DNA of 64,000 nt from Acherontichlamydia pituitae (GTDB lineage Bacteria; Chlamydiota; Chlamydiia; Chlamydiales; Rhabdochlamydiaceae). Shown piece by piece: positions 16,679 to 24,885 of the stretch. The stretch covers positions 744,001 through 808,000 of the forward strand of contig JAHCAX010000001.1 in assembly GCA_019634675.1 (NCBI GenBank), written 5' to 3'. The notes under the pieces were generated by a model. That model searched no databases, was not told the origin of the DNA, and worked only from the letters and a program-made list of their open reading frames with translations. How positions within the stretch are numbered: the first letter of the stretch is position 1; each line of letters opens with the position of its first letter. Made by a program: the position numbers and the translations under genes.

Positions 16679-16897
16679 TTATTTACTGTTAACTTGATTG
16701 ACTACATCTGCAGGAGGTGGATTGCCGTTTGCACTATTGTCCTGAAGAGAATCTAAAAGTGTTGTGATGTTTTGCATCATTGCAACTAACTGGGCAGTTG
16801 TTTCATCCTGTGTATCGGAATTCTGTTGAATCTGATCTTGCTGGATCTGCTGGAGAAGAATGTCCGCGCTGCTGTTAATTGATGAAATTGATGACAT
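16679..16897 (-). CDS. small Gln/Ser/Asn-rich protein, cassette 1 only
   Basis: 72 residues starting MSSISSINSS with AGAGGAC as ribosome-binding site. Gln-rich helical centre (LLQQIQQDQIQQN) and a second helix with MMQNITTLLDSLQ. The size and composition resemble small type III structural or secreted proteins, but no family is recognised. It sits between the 145-residue gene (16 nt upstream) and the translocator gene, and has no counterpart in cassette 2. Confidence 0.6.
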   Translation of the reverse strand: MSSISSINSSADILLQQIQQDQIQQNSDTQDETTAQLVAMMQNITTLLDSLQDNSANGNPPPADVVNQVNSK

Positions 16898-16913
16898 AAA
16901 TGTCCTCTAGTGT

Positions 16914-17351
16914 TTAGTAATGTTGAGCTAAAATATTAGCTAAAAACGAACCGATCATATTAATCGACTGGGCCAACTGGGTCTTTTGCTGCAAGTTGCT
17001 GCTGTCCTGGCCTGTTTGAGTTTGCGCGTTCTGTACAAGAGTATCCGCTTGGCTTTCATTGCTCTGTGCAGTTGATTGCGCCGCTGAGAACTTCGACTGC
17101 CATTCGGAGATTTCTGCTCCCCACTTCTGGCGTTGGGAGGTGTTACCGCCTTGCATCCAACCAGCGTACTTAGCAATTTCTGAATTGGCATGGTACATCG
17201 CTCCGCCTTTACCATTCTGTGCACTATAGATCTGTTCTTCGATCTGTGTGAAAAGCAGGGCGCTATCGCCGTCAATGATCTGCATTTGCGAAAGGCTTGA
17301 CTGGTCATTGGCCATTGCACTGTAGATCATGTATAAAAAGCTTCCTGACAT
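16914..17351 (-). CDS. small helical protein, cassette 1
   Basis: 145 residues, MSG start, Ser/Gln/Ala-rich helices (about 85-125) and a hydrophobic C-terminal helix (SINMIGSFLANILAQHY). The leader TAATTTAGGTAA before the ATG is shared with the cassette 2 gene at 9018-9509, which supports common descent more clearly than the protein alignment. Possible role as a filament or needle-associated component ahead of the translocators (compare SseB/EspA by size and position); unproven. Confidence 0.6.
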   Translation of the reverse strand: MSGSFLYMIYSAMANDQSSLSQMQIIDGDSALLFTQIEEQIYSAQNGKGGAMYHANSEIAKYAGWMQGGNTSQRQKWGAEISEWQSKFSAAQSTAQSNESQADTLVQNAQTQTGQDSSNLQQKTQLAQSINMIGSFLANILAQHY

Positions 17352-17374
17352 AAAATTACCTAAATTATTATCGA

Positions 17375-18142
17375 TTAATTAGTTTTTTCGTTGGCAACAC
17401 TGTTAGTATTCAAGTTGCCGATCGATTGGAAAATATTGTTGGTAACGCCTTGGGCCTGGTTATAAACGTTTGTCCAATACTGTTCTGAAGCTGTCGCAGA
17501 AGAAGAGACGGCGCTGACCGAGTTGTTCAAAGTTTGGAAGTCGCCTTGCATCGCTGTGATAGCTGGATTTGGAGCGTTTCCTGATGGATTTTTGAACCAA
17601 GATTTGATTTTGCCAGAAACGACGCCTCCAGTTAATCCACCAGCCCCTGATTTTCCCATGTTTGCAGTACTGATACCAAACTCAGTATAGATGCCTTTGA
17701 GCTGGTTCATGATGTTTGAATAATCTGAGGAGTCAGAATTCATCCATGAAGGGCATCCACCGCTCATCTTGTTATAGAACTCGTTGATCCATTTGGCAAA
17801 ATTGCCAGCATCAGTGCTATTAACGCCACCGCCTTCGTTAAAGATACTTTGCAGGTCGCCCACAATATTCCGGATGCCTGTACCTAAGTTCTCTACGCCT
17901 GCAAACTGTCCTGTGTTATCGCCGACGCATTGCATCGATTGCGTCATAACGACCATACCAGCGAACTGAAATGCTCCCTGTACGTTTCCGCTATTTAACA
18001 TATTCTTCAATGTTGTAATTGCGGCCGCTAAATTCTGAAGGTCGAGGGCTTGCTGGTGCTGCTGCTGTTCCCAAGCCTGGATATAATTGTTAAAGGCTGA
18101 GTTCGGATCTAGTGTTGCGCCTGAACTTGCTTGTATTGCCAT
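17375..18142 (-). CDS. first gene of cassette 1, unknown polar secreted-type protein
   Basis: 255 residues, Asn/Ser/Gly/Gln-rich, no signal peptide, a few Cys. Central Gly-rich loop (GKSGAGGLTGGVVSGK at about 163-178), then a C-terminal helix with TASEQYWTNVYNQ that resembles the end of the cassette 2 protein at 9558-10460. It heads the cassette, 23 nt before the next gene. A translocon-tip or exported protein is plausible from position only. Confidence 0.55.
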   Translation of the reverse strand: MAIQASSGATLDPNSAFNNYIQAWEQQQHQQALDLQNLAAAITTLKNMLNSGNVQGAFQFAGMVVMTQSMQCVGDNTGQFAGVENLGTGIRNIVGDLQSIFNEGGGVNSTDAGNFAKWINEFYNKMSGGCPSWMNSDSSDYSNIMNQLKGIYTEFGISTANMGKSGAGGLTGGVVSGKIKSWFKNPSGNAPNPAITAMQGDFQTLNNSVSAVSSSATASEQYWTNVYNQAQGVTNNIFQSIGNLNTNSVANEKTN

Positions 18143-18974
18143 AATTTTTATTTCTTTATTAAAATTTTTAAAAAAAGGATCTCTTCAGCGTGCTATAAAG
18201 CATCTGTTATTCGTTGCTTCTGATGTTCTTTTATCGCTTAGGTCAGATTAGCTCTTTTTAATCTGACTTTTTTGAAGAGATGATTTGGTTCATTAACTCT
18301 ATTATGTTTTTATTATCTTTTATCCCCGTCAGAGAAGTGATCTGAATCTACTTCCCTCGAGCTCCATTTTAACAAATCTTTATTTAATATCAATAAAATC
18401 TTAATTTATTATTAATATGGCAGTGTTAATTATCTAATTATTAATGGCATGGGAAGCGTAATTTTTAAAGCCGGGCTTAGAATGGGATTAATTTTTTGGA
18501 AGAATTAGAAGAAAAGAGTTGGTTTATTGTTTGTATTAGGAAGGTCAATAATCGGGACATATTGATGAATGGCATCGATTATTTAGATCTTAGAAGTTAG
18601 GGAATAAGCTTCATGTTTTTGTAAGTGTTTATTGTTGAGTGAGATATGTGTATAGTGCAGCGGCTTAAAAGTTGCTTTTTTCTTGGGATTTTATAACATG
18701 TTAATAACCAGTCGGAAGCATTTTTATTGTCTATTTGAGAATTAGAATGTTGTTTGTTATTAGCATTCAGTGTGTTTTTCATTTTATTAGTTTTATGATC
18801 AAAACGACGAGAAAATAAATTTCATTGGGTCAGGTTGTTTAATCGACATAACATATTGGTTATTAGATGTTTGATTTGGTATTTGATTTGATCGAATCTT
18901 TCCTGATAATTTGTTTTTAATTTCATGTGTGATATAATAAATGTTATAAAAGATAGAAATAGAAGGATAAGCCC
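18143..18974. other. long AT-rich divergent intergenic region
   Basis: About 830 bp between the divergent starts of cassette 1 and the 537-residue gene. Near 18242-18268 a hairpin with arms GTCAGATT/AATCTGAC is followed by TTTTTT on the plus strand; with no gene reading into it, it may be regulatory or the end of a small RNA. Short open frames at 18597-18782 and 18799-18984 have low-complexity composition and no ribosome-binding site and are not accepted. The region probably carries the control elements of the cassette 1 operon. Confidence 0.5.
18911..18938 (+). promoter_or_regulatory. promoter of the 537-residue gene
   Basis: -35 TTGTTT (18911-18916), 16-nt spacer, -10 TATAAT (18933-18938). 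AAGGAT at 18964-18969 is the ribosome-binding site for the ATG at 18975. Confidence 0.55.
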
Positions 18975-20588
18975 ATGGCAACAAGAACTGATCAACTAAG
19001 AAGTTCAGTAAGCACTCCTAGCCTTGATAGCCTTGATTTGGCAACTTCAAGTCCACTCGAATCTGATCCAAGAAGAGTTACTCGGGCGGCTCAACGTAGT
19101 TTATCAAATCCTTCAACATCGATCGCTTCACCAAGAGTGCGGCAAACTGAAGTTCTTACTACGTTGCCAAGGGGTGGTTCAGTTCATGGAGCAAGCTTAA
19201 CTGTTCCTGTCGGCAGCGATCCTAGCCCTTTAACAGCTACAGCGCAAAACACCGAAAATACGTTCGTACGACTAACTAGCGACCCAGAACCAGGCACTGT
19301 CCTAAATCTACAACAAGATACCCCGCCTAAGGCTCCTGTTGCCCTTTACAATGCGTATACTAGCAATGGAGAGAAAAAAGGACACTACTTCGATCTGAAA
19401 GCAAAACACCATACTCAGCTTCAAGATACATTCCATTTAGTTAAAAATCATTGCTTAGAAACTGGTGTGATCCCTCAAAATGCTACTGGCTTCACGATTA
19501 GTTTTAAGATGATGCAAGTCCGGTATTTCGATCCTTCAAGCCATACTATGTGCGTTCGTAGCCTTAAAGATATAATGGATGCAGATCCTGATGTTAAGGC
19601 TTCAGTAGAAAGTACAATTGATCTTATCAAAACAAAGATTAACAAAGGCGAGATTTGCAGCAAGATGGAAGATTATTGCAAGGGAGCAGCCGATGGCGCA
19701 AGTCCTTGCTACCGTTCCAATCCTGTATTAGCCCAGCAGCCGAAGTCAATAGGCGCTGACTCCTACAAAAAAGCGCTTGAGATAGCCCAGCCAGTTCTAA
19801 CCGACACTGCGGATCCAACCAACCATACAAAAAGAGATCTTGCGATCCATCGTATGGGTAAGGCTGAGACGATCATTAAAAAAACAAAAGACAAGATTGC
19901 TGCTGAAAAATTGCCGTTATTAGCGTCGCTTTCAACCACTGTTGATCCTGCTGCTAGAAACGAGATCCAAAAGAAACTTCGGGAATTGGAAGCCGTAGAG
20001 CAGCGGCTGGAACAGCTCGATACATTTGCCATCTATTCAGCGCTTGCTTTCTATCCAGGAGAAGATGATCCGACCCTAGCCGATGTTTCTCGAAACGCTG
20101 AATTGTTGCAAAAGGCAATGTCGAGCAGGCTTGAACAAGAGCGGCAACAAGCTATTGAAGATGGAACAGCAAGGAAATGGATCCCTGAATGGGTCCCTGT
20201 TTTAAAACATTTGCGCAAGCCGCCTGAAATTGAAAAATCTGACTCTTATGCGGTCGATGCGGCTGGACTTATGTTCTCCGGTCTTGAAACTGAAGAAGGC
20301 CGTGCGGGCTATAACGACCTCTGCCGTGCTCATCGTGCGCCTTCTAAAAAAGACGGACTCGAAGACGCCATTGTGCGTGAAGTCTTGCGTGAGGGAAGTT
20401 TACAAAGTGCTGAAAATCCAGTTCTTGAACGTCTGTTCGAGGGAGTTTCTGATTCAACTATTAAAGCTAGTTTGGCTGGCGAACTTTGCACCGCTATTGA
20501 TGGAGTGCATGCAGCTGCTTCGTTTACATTGGCGGGAGCAGATGCCTCTGCACGCGCAGACAGCTACAGACAGCAAGCCAACCTTTAA
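18975..20588 (+). CDS. unknown 537-residue protein, possible effector
   Basis: The first ~110 residues are Ser/Thr/Pro-rich and look disordered (SVSTPSLDSLDLATSSPLES), without a signal peptide, as in many type III substrates. A folded part begins near residue 120 (APVALYNAYTSNGEKKGHYF) and a coiled-coil-like stretch occurs around 290-350 (KAETIIKKTKDKIAAEKLP, KKLRELEAVEQRLEQL). No known domain recognised. It stands alone on the plus strand, divergent from cassette 1 and convergent with clpX (19 bp between stops). Effector status is inferred from composition and location. Confidence 0.75.
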   Translation: MATRTDQLRSSVSTPSLDSLDLATSSPLESDPRRVTRAAQRSLSNPSTSIASPRVRQTEVLTTLPRGGSVHGASLTVPVGSDPSPLTATAQNTENTFVRLTSDPEPGTVLNLQQDTPPKAPVALYNAYTSNGEKKGHYFDLKAKHHTQLQDTFHLVKNHCLETGVIPQNATGFTISFKMMQVRYFDPSSHTMCVRSLKDIMDADPDVKASVESTIDLIKTKINKGEICSKMEDYCKGAADGASPCYRSNPVLAQQPKSIGADSYKKALEIAQPVLTDTADPTNHTKRDLAIHRMGKAETIIKKTKDKIAAEKLPLLASLSTTVDPAARNEIQKKLRELEAVEQRLEQLDTFAIYSALAFYPGEDDPTLADVSRNAELLQKAMSSRLEQERQQAIEDGTARKWIPEWVPVLKHLRKPPEIEKSDSYAVDAAGLMFSGLETEEGRAGYNDLCRAHRAPSKKDGLEDAIVREVLREGSLQSAENPVLERLFEGVSDSTIKASLAGELCTAIDGVHAAASFTLAGADASARADSYRQQANL

Positions 20589-20607
20589 TCCTAAAAAGAG
20601 CGCCTTT

Positions 20608-21831
20608 TTAAGCGCTGTGTGACCGGATGATCTCCGGTTGTTTCCCATTGACGATGCAGTCCTTATTGACCACGACCTCTTTGATCGTTGGATCTGAAGG
20701 GACGTCGAACATCAATTCCAAAAGCAGCGTTTCGACGATCATGCGCAGGGCGCGCGCACCTGTCCCTGTGCTTTTGGCTTTTTCAGCCATGGCTTGCAGG
20801 GCTTCTTGCGTGAAGCGGAGCTCGACGCTCTCTTCATGGAAGAGGTGCTGGTACTGCTTGATGATCGCATTCTTCGGTTTGACGAGGATCTCGACCATGT
20901 CGTCGATGGTCAGCTCGTTGCAGTTGGCGATGCTGTTAAACCTGCCGACGAACTCGGGGATCATCCCGAACTGGATCAGGTCTTCCGGTTCAACTTTAGA
21001 AAGCAGATAGTTGGTCTCGGTCGGATCGAAGTGGCGGGTATCGGCGGCATCGAAGCCGATCGTGCTTTTCCCAAGCCGTTTTGCGATGAGCTTTTCGAGG
21101 TGGACGAAGGCGCCGCCCACGATGAAGAGGATATTTTGGGTGTTGACCCGGATATACTCTTGGTTGGGGTGCTTGCGTCCGCCTTTGGGAGGAACGTTAG
21201 CGACAGTTCCTTCGACGATTTTCAAGAGGGCCTGTTGGACCCCTTCGCCGGAGACGTCGCGGGTAATCGATACGTTGCCGGTGGTCTTGCGGATTTTATC
21301 GATCTCGTCGACATAGATGATGCCAAGTTCTGCGCGGGCGATATCGTAGTCGGCAGCTTGGACAAGACGTAGGATGATGTTCTCGACATCTTCTCCGACG
21401 TAGCCGGCCTCGGTCAGGGTTGTTGCGTCGGCGATAGCAAAGGGCACATCGAGGATGTTGGCAAGCGTTCTTGCGATCAATGTTTTTCCGGAGCCTGTCG
21501 GTCCGAGCAGCAGCACGTTCGACTTGCTGTACTCAACCTCTCCTTCTTTATGGAGGGCGCGGATCCGCTTGTAGTGGTTGTAGACGGCAACTGAAATCGT
21601 TTTTTTAGCGCGTTCCTGGCCGATCACATACTCATCGAGAGCCAACTTGATCTCTTTGGGCTTAAGCAGCTTTAATTCGTGATGGACCGGTTTTTTTTCG
21701 ACGATCTCCATGCAGAGGCGGACGCATTTGTCGCAGATGTAGGAGTCGGGTCCTGAGATCAATTTCTCAACAGCTTCTTCTGGTCTCCCGCAAAATGAGC
21801 AGGTTGCGCCTTCTTTTTCTTTTTTTGTCAT
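20608..21831 (-). CDS. clpX: ATP-dependent Clp protease ATP-binding subunit ClpX
   Basis: 407 residues, normal length. N-terminal zinc-binding domain (CSFCG ... CDKC), Walker A LLLGPTGSGKTLIART, Walker B IIYVDEIDKI, RKH-type loop GGRKHP and the IGF tripeptide in GKSTIGF that docks onto ClpP. AAA+ unfoldase that feeds substrates to ClpP. Last gene of the tig-clpP-clpX order; a palindromic element (21852-22013) occupies the space between clpP and clpX and may affect read-through. Confidence 0.98.
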   Translation of the reverse strand: MTKKEKEGATCSFCGRPEEAVEKLISGPDSYICDKCVRLCMEIVEKKPVHHELKLLKPKEIKLALDEYVIGQERAKKTISVAVYNHYKRIRALHKEGEVEYSKSNVLLLGPTGSGKTLIARTLANILDVPFAIADATTLTEAGYVGEDVENIILRLVQAADYDIARAELGIIYVDEIDKIRKTTGNVSITRDVSGEGVQQALLKIVEGTVANVPPKGGRKHPNQEYIRVNTQNILFIVGGAFVHLEKLIAKRLGKSTIGFDAADTRHFDPTETNYLLSKVEPEDLIQFGMIPEFVGRFNSIANCNELTIDDMVEILVKPKNAIIKQYQHLFHEESVELRFTQEALQAMAEKAKSTGTGARALRMIVETLLLELMFDVPSDPTIKEVVVNKDCIVNGKQPEIIRSHSA

Positions 21832-21851
21832 AGGATCTTATCGTTGTACTG

Positions 21852-22013
21852 GTGTCTAGTTGCAAAATTTGCTGGCTTATTTTACTCATCTTTTCCAGCC
21901 TGGTTTCCTGCACGGCTCCAGAGTGACATATTCAAGTCTACCCTGGAGCCGTGCAGAAAACCAGGCAGAAAAATCTGAGCAAAATAAGCTCAGGACTTTT
22001 TTCAACTAGACAC
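21852..22013. repeat. MITE-like palindromic element between clpP and clpX
   Basis: 162 bp with perfect 11-bp terminal inverted repeats GTGTCTAGTTG/CAACTAGACAC, and internal arms that are near-perfect: the segment ending CTGCACGGCTCCAG (to about 21913) mirrors CTGGAGCCGTGCAG (from about 21936). The right terminal repeat supplies the TAG stop of clpP at 22008-22006. No coding capacity. Confidence 0.8.
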
Positions 22014-22611
22014 TGGGTGTCGGTTGTTTTTGAGGCTGTGTTGCGATCTTGTCGATCAGCCCATAATTTTTGGCTTCTTCGGCATCCATAAAGAAATCCC
22101 GTTCTGAATCTTCGAGGATTTTTTGGATCGGTTTGCCTGTTGCTTCAGCGAGGATCGAAGCGCACATTTTTTTCAGTTGAAGGATCTCTTTCGCTTGAAG
22201 CTGAATGTCGGCAGATGTTCCGCCTACGCCGCCGGAAGGTTGGTGGATCATGATCCGGCTGTTAGGCAGTGCGAACCGTTTGCCTTTAGTGCCGGCTGCG
22301 AGGAGAAGCGCTCCCATCGAAGCGGCTTGCCCTAAGCAGTAGGTGTTGATCTCATACCCCATGAAGCGCATGGTATCATAGATGGCAAGGCCTGCTGTGA
22401 TGTAGCCGCCTGGGGAGTTGATGTAGACGTTGACGTCTTTCTTAGGATCTTCCGCACGTAGAAATAAGAGCTGTGCTATGACAGTGTTCGCCACTTGGTC
22501 GTTGATCTCTGTGCCGATGAAAACAATCCGGTCCTTCAATAGGCGGGAGTAGATGTCCATGGCGCGTTCGCCGCGGCCGGTATCTTCGATGACGTATGGA
22601 ATCGTATACAT
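22006..22611 (-). CDS. clpP: ATP-dependent Clp protease proteolytic subunit ClpP
   Basis: 201 residues. Catalytic Ser in AASMGALLLA and His in RIMIHQPSGG are in their usual contexts, with an Asp downstream. Serine protease that forms the ClpXP chamber. Located between tig and clpX in conserved chlamydial order (second ClpP locus of Chlamydia, from memory). The last residues (PTPSV) and stop are encoded at the edge of a palindromic element, so the C-terminus may differ from relatives. Confidence 0.97.
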   Translation of the reverse strand: MYTIPYVIEDTGRGERAMDIYSRLLKDRIVFIGTEINDQVANTVIAQLLFLRAEDPKKDVNVYINSPGGYITAGLAIYDTMRFMGYEINTYCLGQAASMGALLLAAGTKGKRFALPNSRIMIHQPSGGVGGTSADIQLQAKEILQLKKMCASILAEATGKPIQKILEDSERDFFMDAEEAKNYGLIDKIATQPQKQPTPSV

Positions 22612-22795
22612 GCCAGTCCTCTATAAGCAATCGATGTTGGAAGAGCCGCGAAAGCCATCCGCGCTCTTGGATTCATTTGAGTTCATATTGCCCGTCAAAC
22701 GGATAAAACACAAGTGGGTTGGGCAAAGGAATCGGATAAACAAAGAGCCTCTAACTAAAGTTTAGAGGCTCTAATTGGTCTGCGCAACAGAAAAT

Positions 22796-24121
22796 TTAAG
22801 CAGCAGGTGTTGCGTTTGTAATGATATGGTCTTCCGCTTTTTCAAGCACGAGTCTTGAAAAGGCTTCCGCATGTTCGATTTCAGCATTGCGCTGATGGTG
22901 GAACATCTTTTGCGGATTGAGCAGGAACTCAAGCGGCGTTGTAGCTGGAGCAGGGATGTCTTGAGCAGAGATGCGGATGTTTGCATCGGCGATCACTTTG
23001 CGGCAAAGATAGAACATCCTGACTGCTTTTTCCGACTGTTGGTGGATGGTGGTCAGGGTCTTTCTCCGGTCTTCCGTTTTTAAGGACTCCCAATACTTGA
23101 CAAAGTCTTTATCGTTCATGAGCTGCTTGAGGCGGAAATGGGTCTCTTTCTCAATGAGAGTAGAGGGGAGGTCGAAAGGATATTGCGTCAGTAAAAATTC
23201 GCTGGCCTGTTCGCGGAGAGCTTCCTGAACATGGTCGTTTGCTTGTTTTTCGAGCAGGTTATGCACATTTGTGCGGAGCTCATCCACTGTTTTGGCACCG
23301 ATCTTTTGCGCAAAGGCATCATCAAGGACTGGCAGCGTTGCCGTGTCGATCGCTTTGATGGTGATGCGGACTTTCTTCGGTTTTAACTCTTCTTTGTCTT
23401 CCTTGGAAGCGTCTTCGTCAGGAACGCTGACCCCTTCAACAGAGTCGCCAACATTTTTACCTAATACGAGATCGTACATCCATTTCGACATCGATTTTTC
23501 TTTGACTTCGAAGCGGGTGTGGTTGAAAAGGGGAGTCGGCGGCGTTTCTTCGATCACATCGACATCGAGGAGGACATAGTCTCCATCTTGAGCGCCTCGC
23601 CCGGTGACGACCTTCCACTCAGCAAAAAAGAGTTGGACTTGACGGATCGTCTCAGAGACTTTTTCGTCATTGACTTCAGGACGCTTAATGGATTTTAACT
23701 GCATCTGTTTCGGATCGACGCTTGGAATGGTCGGCTCCGTCTCAAAGCTGAGGCTGAAAAGTGCGCCGTCTGCCGAGTGGCTCTTCATCTTATAGGTGAC
23801 TTTAGCGTCCCGGTGCAAAAGGGGGATTTTGGCAAGTTTTTCGCAAGCGCGGAATCCCATGTCGGCGATTGCTTGCTGCCATTCTTTGTCGATCTGGGGA
23901 GCGTAATTTTTAAGGACGAGCTCATCTGGAGCTTTCCCTTTGCGGAAGCCAGGGAGGGTGACTTCTTTTGCAATCCGTTTGACCGCTACCTTATGGGCTT
24001 CGCTGACGAGTTTTTTGGAGGCCTCGACATCGAATTCGACAATGCACGCAGGCTTCCGGTGGATGGAAACTCGGACATCGTCATCGGATAGGATTTGCGG
24101 TTCTACGGCCGTCTGCTCCAT
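22796..24121 (-). CDS. tig: trigger factor, ribosome-associated chaperone and peptidyl-prolyl isomerase
   Basis: 441 residues, normal length. The N-terminal ribosome-binding signature is present as GFRKGKAPDELV (about 58-69), followed by a FKBP-like middle domain (GDYVLLDVDV, VGDSVEGVSVP) and a helical C-terminal substrate-cradle domain. It binds nascent chains at the ribosome exit. First of the tig-clpP-clpX group, with two tRNA-Gly genes upstream on the same strand. Confidence 0.95.
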   Translation of the reverse strand: MEQTAVEPQILSDDDVRVSIHRKPACIVEFDVEASKKLVSEAHKVAVKRIAKEVTLPGFRKGKAPDELVLKNYAPQIDKEWQQAIADMGFRACEKLAKIPLLHRDAKVTYKMKSHSADGALFSLSFETEPTIPSVDPKQMQLKSIKRPEVNDEKVSETIRQVQLFFAEWKVVTGRGAQDGDYVLLDVDVIEETPPTPLFNHTRFEVKEKSMSKWMYDLVLGKNVGDSVEGVSVPDEDASKEDKEELKPKKVRITIKAIDTATLPVLDDAFAQKIGAKTVDELRTNVHNLLEKQANDHVQEALREQASEFLLTQYPFDLPSTLIEKETHFRLKQLMNDKDFVKYWESLKTEDRRKTLTTIHQQSEKAVRMFYLCRKVIADANIRISAQDIPAPATTPLEFLLNPQKMFHHQRNAEIEHAEAFSRLVLEKAEDHIITNATPAA

Positions 24122-24152
24122 GGTTCATTCTCCTTGAAACTTGTGAATATAT

Positions 24153-24224
24153 AGCGGGTGATGAGGTTCGAACTCACGACCCTCACGTTGGCAACGTGAT
24201 GCTCTACCGCTGAGCTACACCCGC
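24153..24224 (-). tRNA. tRNA-Gly (anticodon GCC)
   Basis: On the minus strand the acceptor stem GCGGGTG pairs with CACCCGC, with D-arm TAGCTCAGCGGTAGAGC, anticodon stem TCACG/CGTGA around loop TTGCCAA and T-loop GTTCGAACC. CCA is not encoded. Confidence 0.96.
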
Positions 24225-24328
24225 AATGCATTGTTTGTATAGACGCCTGTAAAAACATTTTTTTATGGATGGGAGATCTCCAAAGTCCATTTGCAAACGT
24301 TATCGAATGGCGACTAGTTAAACCTGGT

Positions 24329-24401
24329 AGCGGGTGATGAGACTTGAACTCACGACATTCACGTTGGGAACGTGACGCTCTGCCGGCTGAGCTACACCCG
24401 C
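24329..24401 (-). tRNA. tRNA-Gly (anticodon CCC)
   Basis: Same acceptor stem as the neighbouring tRNA-Gly (GCGGGTG/CACCCGC), D-arm TAGCTCAGCCGGCAGAGC, anticodon stem TCACG/CGTGA around loop TTCCCAA, T-arm GAGTTCAAGTCTC. It appears to be a diverged tandem duplicate of the GCC gene about 100 bp away. CCA is not encoded. Confidence 0.95.
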
Positions 24402-24885
24402 GCCTTTAATGAGGAGCAAGTATAGCTTCAGCGTTTTTTTGAATCAAGAGGCAATTGCAAAACTCGGATGGCTGGCAAGTCAGGGTTCAACCGCTAATAT
24501 CCTGTTATTTTTCTTAGAAAAACTAAGAGACTGTTAACGGCTCAGTTAAAAAAATCCAATATTTGAAGTTTCTTGTGTAGATAGCGGTTCCAAAAAAGGA
24601 GATTAAAAGCGGTCGAGGGAATTAAATTTTTCTTGAAGCCGTTTACAAAAAAAGGTAAAAGCATTGAAAAGCCGGTAACTTGACTTTTTGTATTTGCTTT
24701 GGTTGTCAAGTTTCATGGGTATGTTAGAGGCTGCTTGCGGTTTTGCGGATAAAACAATATCCCTTAAGTCCCCAGTAGTCTCTTATGGTAGCGATGGAAC
24801 GAAAGATCGATGTGAAAATTTGTCTTTCCTTGCGCCGATACCATCAAATGTGCTTCCATCTGAACCCCGATTTGGACAGGCTGCT
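24402..24885. other. upstream region of the SNF2 helicase gene
   Basis: If the helicase starts at 24886, 484 bp hold no accepted gene. The frame is open from 24688 in phase with the helicase, but that upstream part shows no domain. An inverted pair CTTGAC/GTCAAG (about 24678-24711) and a small hairpin TCTTAG/CTAAGA (24512-24528) are visible. No clear promoter is assigned. Confidence 0.4.

Noticed and set aside
18597..18984. Two short minus-strand open frames in the region upstream of the 537-residue gene
   Set aside because: Low-complexity, AT-driven composition (Asn/Lys/Ile/Ser), no ribosome-binding sites, and one overlaps the promoter of the real gene.
24688..24885. N-terminal 66-residue extension of the SNF2 helicase
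   Set aside because: No domain features; the internal ATG at 24886 gives a natural SWIM-domain N-terminus. Kept only as an alternative.
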